Source: a virus. From it: 24,802 nucleotides of DNA. The stretch spans positions 1 through 24,802 of IMG/VR virus record IMGVR_UViG_3300047352_000061; one strand, 5' to 3'. The notes under the pieces are model-generated. The model was not told the origin of the DNA. It ran no database searches and saw nothing but the letters and a program-made list of their open reading frames with translations. Positions 6,870 through 15,253 of this stretch are shown piece by piece. Both the position numbers and the translations under genes were made by a program. Within the stretch, counting starts at the first letter, position 1. Each line of letters opens with the position of its first letter.

Positions 6870-7741
6870 TGGCTAATATTATCGATATGCTACTAGGGCG
6901 CACCCCAGCTGCCCCAGGACAGCCTGTGCTATCACAGGGCCAACCACAGTCCCAACCTGTTCTCCAGGGCGCTACAGGCAACGCACGTGGCTCCTCACGT
7001 ATGCCAATGATTCCAGACAATCGCATTGGCATGAATGAAGCTATGATCCGCATCGGGACATCAGGTTTAGGTCAATCTGCAAACAACGGTGCACTTGGTG
7101 TTTTAAATGCTATGGGTGGTACCTACGGCGACATCCAGGACTACAACCGTCAGGCTGACATGGACCGTATGAAGATCGAAGAAGAACGTCTTCTTGAAGA
7201 ACAACGTCGTCAGGATCTCTTGCGTAAGATAAACTCAGGCGGTGGTTCTGATGGTGGATCTGGTGATCCAGAGGCTATTGGTGAGGTCCGTTCAGCAATT
7301 GCTAAACTTCAGTCTGCGCGTGATATGTTTACACAGGACCCAGATAGTAGTTTGACGGGTTTCAACTGGGCAGCTGTCGCAAGTCGCCTGACAGGACGCG
7401 CCGTGGGTAACGAGGACGAGGCAAAGCGTCTGTTCCTACAAGAAGTTCGACTAGATAGCGTCATGCAGCGTGTAGCACAAACCAAAGGTGCAATCTCGAA
7501 TGCCGAGATGCAATTGTTTGCATCACAAGCCCCGACCCTCGACAGTAACGATGTTGTCTGGAAAGCGTGGCTTGATCGTCAGCTTATACTACAACAAAAG
7601 ATCCTCAACCGACTTCAGAATGGCATTGAGATTGCTCCTGATGCACCTCTTGATGCTGATCTAGCTGATCCAAATACAAGCACAGTAGACCAGTCAGTGA
7701 TTGATGAGGCTAACTCTATCATCAACGGTGACGGCACTTAA
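6869..7741 (+). CDS. Internal virion protein
   Basis: A 290-residue protein whose ATG overlaps the preceding TAA by one base (TAATG), so translation is probably coupled. The N-terminal 50 residues are Pro/Gln/Gly-rich and likely disordered. Residues about 90-115 (DYNRQADMDRMKIEEERLLE...) form a highly charged helix, probably a coiled coil. A Gly/Ser linker then leads to a mainly helical C-terminal half. This layout is shared by the middle ejection protein in many podoviruses (a T7 gp15-like position), sitting between a small Ala/Asn-rich protein and a very large one. No enzymatic motif is visible. Function is inferred from position and composition. Confidence 0.5.
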   Translation: MANIIDMLLGRTPAAPGQPVLSQGQPQSQPVLQGATGNARGSSRMPMIPDNRIGMNEAMIRIGTSGLGQSANNGALGVLNAMGGTYGDIQDYNRQADMDRMKIEEERLLEEQRRQDLLRKINSGGGSDGGSGDPEAIGEVRSAIAKLQSARDMFTQDPDSSLTGFNWAAVASRLTGRAVGNEDEAKRLFLQEVRLDSVMQRVAQTKGAISNAEMQLFASQAPTLDSNDVVWKAWLDRQLILQQKILNRLQNGIEIAPDAPLDADLADPNTSTVDQSVIDEANSIINGDGT

Positions 7742-7768
7742 TACCCCCCTTACAATTAGAGGTTCTCT

Positions 7769-10700
7769 ATGGCTCAAGACAACTTGAATGCCTATGCGCA
7801 GTGGCTTGTCCAAAACAAGGACAAGAAGGGGACCCCAGAGTTTGACAAAGTCGCTCGGGCGTTCCAAATGCTACAAGCCGCAGGGCCTCGCCAAGCAGAG
7901 GCACCAGTAAATCCTCCAGGCACTGGTGTTGGACGCGCGTTCCAACGAGGTGTCATAGGTACGAAGCAGGGTATTCAAGCTGGTATTGCAACAAACGCCG
8001 CCAACACCTTGGAAAGCATGGATGTCGACAGGCTGACGACAATCCGACGTGCTTTAAGCCTCGTTGTACCTAAAGATGCTTTAGCAATGATGGAGCGCGA
8101 TGGCACACTCCAGGCTCTCGGCGGTGTACGGAACGAAGATGAACTCAATCGGTGGTTCGACAGTCTAGACCGTGACTTTGACCTAGGCCCACAAAACGTC
8201 GCCAAGTTAAAAGCTATGGTCGGTGGTGCAGAGGCTGCAAAGTCTGACTACCGTGCACCAGGTGGTAAGTTTGAGACTGTACGTCAGACAGGTCAGGATG
8301 CCCTCACACGTGCGTCTGAGCTTGAAGCTGACCGTGCGGCACTTCCAATGTCACCAACAGCCCAGCGCGGTGCACAGGACTTCCAGGATGCCGAAGGTGT
8401 CATGGAATGGGCGCGTAAGTCATTTAAAGATCCTATGGCTGCACTTGCCTTTATTGGTGAGACCGCAGCTGAGACTGGCCCAGCAATGGCGGCTGGTATT
8501 GGTACATCTGTCGTAACAGGTAACCCACTGTTGGGCGCGGGTATCATGATCGCAGCGTCAACACCGCGTGAATATGGCGGCGAGGTCATGAGTTTCCTAC
8601 GTGACCAGGACATCAATGTGTCAGATCCCCAGGCTATCCGTGAGGCCATCGACAATGGCAACATCATGGCTGAAGCACAGAAACGCGGCCTAACTAAAGC
8701 AGCTATCATCAGTGCATTCGAAGCTATCGGCATGAAAGGTGGCGGTAATATACTACTGCAAGGTGGTAAACAGGCGTTCACAGGTGGTGCGGGTGAAGCT
8801 GCGTCACAAGTTGCTTTAGACGGTGAAATCACTTCAGCTAAAGAAGTTGCACTGGAAGCCGTAGCAGAACTTGCAACAACACCAGGCGAAGCTGCAATCC
8901 TTTACACAAAGAATGGCACACTTAAAGACCCAAGCAGCCTGTCAGATACTGAGTCACAAGCCGCAGCATCTCTTGCTAACCGCATCAGAACGATAGCCAG
9001 CCAGAACGGCTACAACCTAAAAGACGTAGGCAGCACTGGTGACGCAAAGCAAGCACTAGAAGCTGCACATGAGCAGATCAGCGGTCAGATCAAAGAGATC
9101 GTAGCCAACCCAGCTGTCAAGAAGTACCTGAACCCAAAACAGGCGAAGACACTAGATCAACTTATTGATGACTATGCAGCTGCACAGGTTGCAATTCGCC
9201 AGGGTAAGAACAAAGTTAAATCTAAGGTCACACAAGAGAACTTCAATGCAATCATGCGTCTACTACCGCCAACGGTAGAGGCACAACAGATTGCCAATTT
9301 GATGCGCGAAGGCAATCAACTTACTGATCTCTTCAAGAATGGCACAAAAGGCGGCATTAGTCAGTTCACTGACACGTTCAACCCGTTCACACGTGAGGAT
9401 GGATCTTATGATCCCTCAAAAGTCATCTCAGGTATGGCAAACAAAGGTGTTGCTATTGCCACTATGGGCGGCTCACTTCCTTACCAGTTTAGTGCAGTAG
9501 GTGCTGGACGTGCTATTGACGCAGTCACAGGGCGCAGATCCGCAGTTAACCGCTTTGTAAACAAGTTTGAAAACAAAGAGACACTACCAGACCCCGTTGG
9601 TCCGTCTTTAATTGCCGCAGAACGTCTAAAGAAAGAACAAGACGACGCCCGAGCAGCTGAACTTGGTGGATTACCTCAAGTCGACAAAGACAATAGCCCA
9701 GTTGGCACCATTTTGTCAGGCACTGGCTTGGATCGCGATGGCCTGAAGGCTGCTATGACCGAGATCGAGGCCGCATTCCCCGATGTTAAGGCCCTCGAAG
9801 ACGTATTTGGTGACATCCGTAAGAATCTGGACGGCGGTACTAACCGTATCCGCAACCTAAATGACATTATCCCTGTCATTAATCAGCATTTGAACACCCC
9901 AGACACCGTAGTTAAACGTGCAGCGGCCCCAGACCAGCTTTTGGCCCAGCGCGGCGGCGTCAACATACCAAACATTGACCAAACTCCAGCCCAGGACACC
10001 CCGACACCTGATGTCATGTCCCAGGCACCCCAGTTTGGCCCACAGCTAACAACCCAGGAAAACTACAACCGTGGCATTGAGGCTAACAAGGCGATGAACG
10101 CTGAGTTGGTCGAGGGTGTCACCACAGATCCTGAGTTGAACCGTGTGCAGAAGGGACGTCTGATTACGTCTCTAGATGTCCTGGCGAACAACCTAGGTTC
10201 AGATCCAGTAGCAGCTGCCCAGGAACAGGTGCAGAAGCTAGAAGAGGCTGGTGTACCTCAGGAAGCCATCGATGCGTACGTAAAACCGTACGTTGACCGT
10301 GTGACACGTCAACAGGCGGCACGTGTATCTCCAGACGAACCAATGTTGCCTGACGTGGATCCTACAAGTGATCCGTCTGTACCTCAGACGCCAGCTTTGC
10401 AGTCCTACGTCAATCCTTTACAGGTTCCAGACAATGAGATTGATGCCACACGTCTGACTACATCACCAAGCGAAGCTGAGATCCAGAAGATGCGTGAGGG
10501 CACCTACAAGCCTAAGACAAAACGCACTCTGGTCGAAGCAGCTGACTATATGCACCAGAAGTGGAAAGCAGCTACAGGACGTGATGAGCCGTTTGAGTAT
10601 ACACCCGAGAATGTCGACATCATCTCGACCTACATGGCGACAGAAGCTGTCAACGCTCTTCAGAGTGATGCTAATGCCATCGGCTGGTATGACCGCAAAC

Positions 10701-12970
10701 TGAAAGCAGCAAAGCGCGTAGTGTCTCTTGTAGACCCGCGTGTTACCCAGTCACCAGACGCAGAGGTAGCATTCGACTTTGCACTCGCAATTACATCAAA
10801 TGGACAGGCCGTAGCCGACAACTTCCAGTATGCCTTAGAGGTATTCCGTTACTTTATGGACAACGGTCAGATGCCTACAACAACCTGGAAGAAGGGTGGT
10901 GAGCGTAATATTGCAATGGTCGAGGCATTCGACTTCTTTAATGCTTACCAGGCGTCAGGAACTAACATGCCTATCCAGGATTTCATGGACCAGGACTTTA
11001 CTGTAAACGAGCTTAAAGATTGGGCTGCTAGTTTCAATGATCGCTACGGTACCAACATCAAAGTGCCTTCCTCGGAAGGTGCTAGTGAGATGGTCAAAGG
11101 GTCATTTATTGCAGGTCCTAAGATCGGTCAGGGCTTCTACCAGAACATCCGTGGCAACTATGATCCACTAACGATGGACATCTGGTGGATGCGTATGTGG
11201 AACCGTCTGGTTGGGCGTCCGTTCGAGGCCAACAAAGATCTTGATACCAACCGTGCGCGTGTACGCAAAGCTCTACAAACAAAGAACCAGGATGCCCTTG
11301 AGAAGCGTTTGACAAAAGAAACACTCAAGGACATGGGTTTAACCAGGGCTGACCTGAAGAATAATGACACTCTAGATGAGTTTGTCTTAAATCTTGAGAG
11401 TAGATACCAGAGCTTCTATCGCCAAGAGTCTAAGCGTCTAAAAGGTACGAATCAGAAGGTCCCAAAACCAGAGTTGGCAAACGCCACAGGGACGATGAAA
11501 CGCAACCTGTCACCACAACTACAGGCTACGCCTAAAGGACCTGGTGAACGCTCGTACATGCGTGACGTCACAAAGGCTGCAATCGCTAAACTACGTGATC
11601 TTGGCTACAATATCGAAACAGCTGACTTTCAGGCACTTATGTGGTATCCTGAGAAACAATTGTTTAGGCATTTAGGTGTTGCCCCTGGAAGAGGCGCAGA
11701 TAATGATTATCTAGATGCTGCAATCATGTTGGCTGAAGCCGAAGGAATAACAAATGACCAAATCCAAGAAGCACTCCCCGATGCAGACGGAGACGGAGCC
11801 GTCAATAATCAGTCAGATCCCTCGGGAGCATATGAAAACGGCAATCGAGGAGCTAGTGGCAATGGCCCAAGCACGGAAGGCCCTACAGAGCCAATCCTCC
11901 GTGATACCAGCCCAGGAGCCAATCCTGACGGACCCAGACCCGATGTCATTCCCGCTGAAAAGCCCCAAGTAACACCTGAGCAATACAAGAAAGCTGTCGT
12001 TGAGCTTATTCGCCCTCAGTTCCAAATTGGACTGAAGGGTGGTGAACTCGAAGATGGCATCAGCAACTTCAATGACGCTGTCGAGTTCGCGAGAAAGCTA
12101 GGTGTCGTCGTTAGACTGGCTATGTCACAAAACGAGCTTAACACCTTGCTCAAGTTGGACACAGGTCAGGACCCATCTAAATTTGGTGATGCCCGTGGCA
12201 TGTTCCAACGAAAAGGCCCTAAGAAACAGGGTAAGGGTACTGAGGGTACAATCTGGGCGATGAAGCCTGGTGCGGACAAGGGTGATGGCACCTATGTCAC
12301 TGACATTGAGGCACTGACCACCCTTCTACACGAAATCTCTCACGCGATCACCTTAGGGCCACTGGATGGCAAGAGTGATCAAGAGGTCTACTCTTACTTC
12401 ATCAACAGAAAGCAGTCGTCTAAACCAGGCACTGGTATTGTAGGTCGTTCTGACTTCACGCCACCAGGGTCGTTTGTGGATAGTGCAATTAAGCCACTAA
12501 TGGATGCGGATTGGGAACAGATGTCTCCTACGCAAAAGAAGGCATATGCAGAAATCGTTGATCTACAAGAGAACGTCGAAGCGTATTCACCTAAGAACCC
12601 TGGTGAGCGAAGAGCCGTAAGGTTCATTCGTAAGGTAATGGCCTCAGGACTTACACCACAAACAAAGCAAGCATACCAAGACTACACTCGTATGGCTGCG
12701 GAGTTTGCAGTGGATCCTGTATGGGTCTACTTGATAAACCCAAAGTTAGCTAAGAAACTAATGCCAACGACATCGAAGATGATCCAGCAAGAGTTCCGCA
12801 AAGCTGACAATAAGGTCATACAGTTCTATGCGCACCCACTAGCGGTTGTCATGGCAGCATTAGTTGCTCTGGAGATGGCTATGGATGACGATGAAGAACG
12901 TAGGCAACAACAGATGCCACCAGGTGCACTAAACGCACCAATGGCACCAGGCATGTTGTCACAAGCCTAA
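7769..12970 (+). CDS. Giant internal virion (ejection) protein with zinc metallopeptidase motif
   Basis: A 1733-residue protein, the largest in the window, at the place where podoviruses encode their largest ejection protein (T7 gp16-like). AGAGG seven nucleotides before ATG 7769 supports the start. The N-terminus (WLVQNKDKKGTPEFDKVARA, residues 12-31) resembles openings of other large phage internal proteins. A hydrophobic Gly/Ala-rich region at about residues 222-263 and another near the C-terminus (about 1689-1705, LAVVMAALVALEMAM) could enter membranes. The central part is helical, with Pro/Asp-rich linkers around 715-760 and 1355-1410. The motif HEISH (H1521, E1522, H1525) inside IEALTTLLHEISHAITLG is a canonical HExxH zinc site; E1604 in ENVEAY is a candidate third ligand of gluzincin type. 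I see no lytic transglycosylase motif. The peptidase may act on the cell envelope or on virion proteins during maturation. Confidence 0.65.
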   Translation: MAQDNLNAYAQWLVQNKDKKGTPEFDKVARAFQMLQAAGPRQAEAPVNPPGTGVGRAFQRGVIGTKQGIQAGIATNAANTLESMDVDRLTTIRRALSLVVPKDALAMMERDGTLQALGGVRNEDELNRWFDSLDRDFDLGPQNVAKLKAMVGGAEAAKSDYRAPGGKFETVRQTGQDALTRASELEADRAALPMSPTAQRGAQDFQDAEGVMEWARKSFKDPMAALAFIGETAAETGPAMAAGIGTSVVTGNPLLGAGIMIAASTPREYGGEVMSFLRDQDINVSDPQAIREAIDNGNIMAEAQKRGLTKAAIISAFEAIGMKGGGNILLQGGKQAFTGGAGEAASQVALDGEITSAKEVALEAVAELATTPGEAAILYTKNGTLKDPSSLSDTESQAAASLANRIRTIASQNGYNLKDVGSTGDAKQALEAAHEQISGQIKEIVANPAVKKYLNPKQAKTLDQLIDDYAAAQVAIRQGKNKVKSKVTQENFNAIMRLLPPTVEAQQIANLMREGNQLTDLFKNGTKGGISQFTDTFNPFTREDGSYDPSKVISGMANKGVAIATMGGSLPYQFSAVGAGRAIDAVTGRRSAVNRFVNKFENKETLPDPVGPSLIAAERLKKEQDDARAAELGGLPQVDKDNSPVGTILSGTGLDRDGLKAAMTEIEAAFPDVKALEDVFGDIRKNLDGGTNRIRNLNDIIPVINQHLNTPDTVVKRAAAPDQLLAQRGGVNIPNIDQTPAQDTPTPDVMSQAPQFGPQLTTQENYNRGIEANKAMNAELVEGVTTDPELNRVQKGRLITSLDVLANNLGSDPVAAAQEQVQKLEEAGVPQEAIDAYVKPYVDRVTRQQAARVSPDEPMLPDVDPTSDPSVPQTPALQSYVNPLQVPDNEIDATRLTTSPSEAEIQKMREGTYKPKTKRTLVEAADYMHQKWKAATGRDEPFEYTPENVDIISTYMATEAVNALQSDANAIGWYDRKLKAAKRVVSLVDPRVTQSPDAEVAFDFALAITSNGQAVADNFQYALEVFRYFMDNGQMPTTTWKKGGERNIAMVEAFDFFNAYQASGTNMPIQDFMDQDFTVNELKDWAASFNDRYGTNIKVPSSEGASEMVKGSFIAGPKIGQGFYQNIRGNYDPLTMDIWWMRMWNRLVGRPFEANKDLDTNRARVRKALQTKNQDALEKRLTKETLKDMGLTRADLKNNDTLDEFVLNLESRYQSFYRQESKRLKGTNQKVPKPELANATGTMKRNLSPQLQATPKGPGERSYMRDVTKAAIAKLRDLGYNIETADFQALMWYPEKQLFRHLGVAPGRGADNDYLDAAIMLAEAEGITNDQIQEALPDADGDGAVNNQSDPSGAYENGNRGASGNGPSTEGPTEPILRDTSPGANPDGPRPDVIPAEKPQVTPEQYKKAVVELIRPQFQIGLKGGELEDGISNFNDAVEFARKLGVVVRLAMSQNELNTLLKLDTGQDPSKFGDARGMFQRKGPKKQGKGTEGTIWAMKPGADKGDGTYVTDIEALTTLLHEISHAITLGPLDGKSDQEVYSYFINRKQSSKPGTGIVGRSDFTPPGSFVDSAIKPLMDADWEQMSPTQKKAYAEIVDLQENVEAYSPKNPGERRAVRFIRKVMASGLTPQTKQAYQDYTRMAAEFAVDPVWVYLINPKLAKKLMPTTSKMIQQEFRKADNKVIQFYAHPLAVVMAALVALEMAMDDDEERRQQQMPPGALNAPMAPGMLSQA

Positions 12971-12989
12971 GACCCCCAAGGAGAGCGAA

Positions 12990-13379
12990 ATGTTAAAGAC
13001 TGCATTGGACCTGGTTCCAATCCTAGAAGCTATTGATGTTGTCAAGAACTCAAAGCTCCTAACCAAAGCACAACAGGACACTGTGTTGCGTGAGGTCGCC
13101 CAGGCGATCCCAGCACCAGTGTTCTGCAAACAATGTCCAGAGACACTGTCTATCATAAACAAACTAGTGGAGACGACAGATGGGCCACAAGCCAAACGTA
13201 CCCCGAAAGAAACAACCCCCAAAGCCAAAGCTGATGCCAGGTCGAGCAAGACCAGCACACAAGAACCCTCTGGCGCTACAACACACGACACCCGAGGGTC
13301 GGGCAAAGTTTCGAGAAGCAATGAGAAACCGAAAGAACAAGGGGGGAAGGCCCCTGGGCGTTCCAGACGGTCACAGTAA
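12990..13379 (+). CDS. Hypothetical protein overlapping the terminase small subunit gene
   Basis: A 129-residue protein with a good ribosome-binding site (AAGGAGA, 6 nt before the ATG). Residues 1-60 are a normal-looking mixed helical stretch with two Cys in CKQC (about residues 46-49). From about residue 64 on, the gene shares 200 nt with the next gene in another frame. That part of the product is a low-complexity Lys/Thr/Ser/Pro/Gly tail, as expected if the frame is overprinted on a gene under stronger constraint. It could be an accessory packaging protein. Alternatively, the shared stretch might mark a programmed frameshift making a fusion with the terminase subunit. No family recognised. 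Confidence 0.6.
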   Translation: MLKTALDLVPILEAIDVVKNSKLLTKAQQDTVLREVAQAIPAPVFCKQCPETLSIINKLVETTDGPQAKRTPKETTPKAKADARSSKTSTQEPSGATTHDTRGSGKVSRSNEKPKEQGGKAPGRSRRSQ

Positions 13380-13668
13380 GGAAACTATCAAACCCATTGT
13401 CGACAAGGCAAAAGAGGACGCCAAAAGGGCGGTAAGTATCATGAAGAAAGAGTATGACATCGAAGACCCACGCGCAGAGGAAGCACTCGAAACCGCAGTG
13501 GAAATCATGCGTACACCAGTACACAACCGTGATCGTCTTCAAGCAGCCAAATTGATCCTGGACTTCACCAAGGTCAAACCTGTCGCCAAGTCTGAGATCA
13601 CTGTCGGTAAAGCTGAGGAGTTCCTAAGCTCACTGCTAGATACCAGTGACGGTGACGAAGCCGACTAA
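13180..13668 (+). CDS. Terminase small subunit
   Basis: A 162-residue protein that would recognise phage DNA and load it into the large terminase. The start ATG 13180 has GGAG seven nucleotides upstream, inside the preceding gene. The N-terminal third is strongly basic, with TPEGRAKFREAMRNRKNKGG and GRPLGVPDGH, a style typical of the DNA-binding start of these proteins. The C-terminal half is helical and ends in NRDRLQAAKLILDFTKVKP, KSEITVGKAEEFLSSL, which matches the usual 'RLxAAKxILxFTKxKP' pattern of the family. The first 200 nt overlap the preceding gene in the -/+1 frame, an unusually long overlap. The large subunit gene follows within 8 nt. Identity follows from motif style and adjacency to the large subunit. 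Confidence 0.7.
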   Translation: MGHKPNVPRKKQPPKPKLMPGRARPAHKNPLALQHTTPEGRAKFREAMRNRKNKGGRPLGVPDGHSKETIKPIVDKAKEDAKRAVSIMKKEYDIEDPRAEEALETAVEIMRTPVHNRDRLQAAKLILDFTKVKPVAKSEITVGKAEEFLSSLLDTSDGDEAD

Positions 13669-13675
13669 GCCGCCT

Positions 13676-15253
13676 ATGGCTACCAAGGAGCAGCTGGCTG
13701 AGGTCCGTAAGCGACTGTATACTGACTTCAGCTTCTACGCGAAGGGCGCACTAAAGATCCGCACCAAGTCAGGTGACATTGCGCCCCTCAAATTGAAACC
13801 AGCCCAGGAGATCCTCAACGACGCTGTCACTAAGCAACTAGAGACAGAAGGCAAAGTCCGAGTGATCATTCTGAAGGCGCGTCAGCAAGGTCTATCGACC
13901 TACGTTGGCGGCTACCTGTACTTCAGCGTCTCCCAGCGCAAAGCTGCGAAGGCACTGGTGATTACCCACCACAGTGACTCTACGCGCGCATTGTTCGACA
14001 TGACCAAAAGGTATCATGAGAACTGCCCTGAGATCCTGAAGCCGCACACTAAGTATTCATCCCGCCGCGAACTGTCGTTTGACGTCCTAGACTCAAGTTA
14101 TGTCGTCGCGACAGCTGGTGGTGAAGCAATTGGTCGGGGTGAAACCCTGACACACGTTCATGCGTCGGAGCTTGCGTTCTGGTCTAAGACCACCGCCGCC
14201 GACAACTGGAACTCGCTGACCCAAGCTGTCCCCAATGCACCAGGAACTGCTATATTTGTCGAGAGTACAGCCAATGGTGTCAGCGGGATCTTCTATGATC
14301 TCTGGAAGGGCGCAGTCGAGGGAACTAACGGTTACGTGCCTGTGTTTATCCCTTGGTTTGCAGACCCAGAGTATCGAGAGACGGTCCCAGAAAACTTCGA
14401 GCGTACACCCGACGAAGAAGATCTTGCGTCCAAGTATGACCTAGATGACGAGCAGCTTATGTTCCGTCGTCGTAAGGTTGCACAGAACGGCCTCGACCTG
14501 TTCAAACAGGAGTACCCCTCAGAGCCTGAAGAAGCCTTCCTGACGACAGGTAGACCCGTGTTTAATCCTGAGCAGCTTCAAGAGTCTATGGGCACTACAC
14601 AGGACGTACAGGAGCGTCTAGCACTCGAAGGTGAAGACTGGCTAAACAACGTCCGAGGCGAACTGACGATGTACCGTCGTCATGACCCTGGTGAACAGTA
14701 TGTTATCGGTGCCGACGTCGCTATGGGCGTCCGAGGTGGTGACTACAGTGTTGCCCAGGTCCTCGACAGTAAGAAACGCCAGGTCGCAACCTGGAGAGGC
14801 CATGTGCACCCAGACTATTATGCAACTGTGTTGTATCACCTGGGCACCTTCTTCAACGATGCATACATTATTGTTGAGAACAACGGTCACGGCCTTTTGA
14901 CGTGCACCAGGCTGGCTAAAGATATGGCCTACCCGAACTTCTTTACTGAGGTTCAGGTCGACAAGCTGACGGACAAAGAGACCATCAAATTGGGCTTTAG
15001 TACGACAGCAAAAACCAAGCCTCTAATCATTGACGAGCTACGAGCGTCTGTCCGTGAGAACGAGATAGAACTCAATGACAAAACAACGATCCGCGAAATG
15101 CTCACATATGTCGTGACTGAGAGTGGATCTATGGAAGCTGAACCAGGATGCTACGACGACTGTGTCATGTCGTTGGCATTAGCCAATCACGTGCACGAAG
15201 GTGCCTGGGAGCCGATAGAGAGTGCAGATGACTATTACATTGAAATGGTATGA
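13676..15253 (+). CDS. terL: Terminase large subunit (ATPase and nuclease)
   Basis: The motor that pumps DNA into the prohead and cuts the concatemer. From ATG 13676 the protein has 525 residues. The frame extends upstream to GTG codons at 13652 and 13646 inside the small-subunit gene, none with a clear ribosome-binding site, so the start is uncertain by about ten residues. The ATPase half shows a Walker A-like LKARQQGLST (near 13871-13900), a Walker B-like HASELAFW (14159-14182) and the coupling motif ESTANG (about 14260-14278). The RNase H-like nuclease half shows GADVAMGVRGGDYS (first Asp near 14715), IVENNGHG (Glu near 14876) and YDDCVMSLAL (last Asp pair near 15154), the three expected acidic positions. 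Length is typical. Its stop overlaps the portal start. Confidence 0.93.
   Translation: MATKEQLAEVRKRLYTDFSFYAKGALKIRTKSGDIAPLKLKPAQEILNDAVTKQLETEGKVRVIILKARQQGLSTYVGGYLYFSVSQRKAAKALVITHHSDSTRALFDMTKRYHENCPEILKPHTKYSSRRELSFDVLDSSYVVATAGGEAIGRGETLTHVHASELAFWSKTTAADNWNSLTQAVPNAPGTAIFVESTANGVSGIFYDLWKGAVEGTNGYVPVFIPWFADPEYRETVPENFERTPDEEDLASKYDLDDEQLMFRRRKVAQNGLDLFKQEYPSEPEEAFLTTGRPVFNPEQLQESMGTTQDVQERLALEGEDWLNNVRGELTMYRRHDPGEQYVIGADVAMGVRGGDYSVAQVLDSKKRQVATWRGHVHPDYYATVLYHLGTFFNDAYIIVENNGHGLLTCTRLAKDMAYPNFFTEVQVDKLTDKETIKLGFSTTAKTKPLIIDELRASVRENEIELNDKTTIREMLTYVVTESGSMEAEPGCYDDCVMSLALANHVHEGAWEPIESADDYYIEMV

Noticed and set aside
8293-8832. 179-codon open frame on the - strand
   Set aside because: It lies wholly antisense to the giant ejection protein gene, has no ribosome-binding site, and reads as a Ser/Arg/Pro-rich shadow.
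12959-13321. 120-codon open frame on the - strand
   Set aside because: Antisense to the small gene and terminase small subunit start; no family resemblance and no supporting signals.
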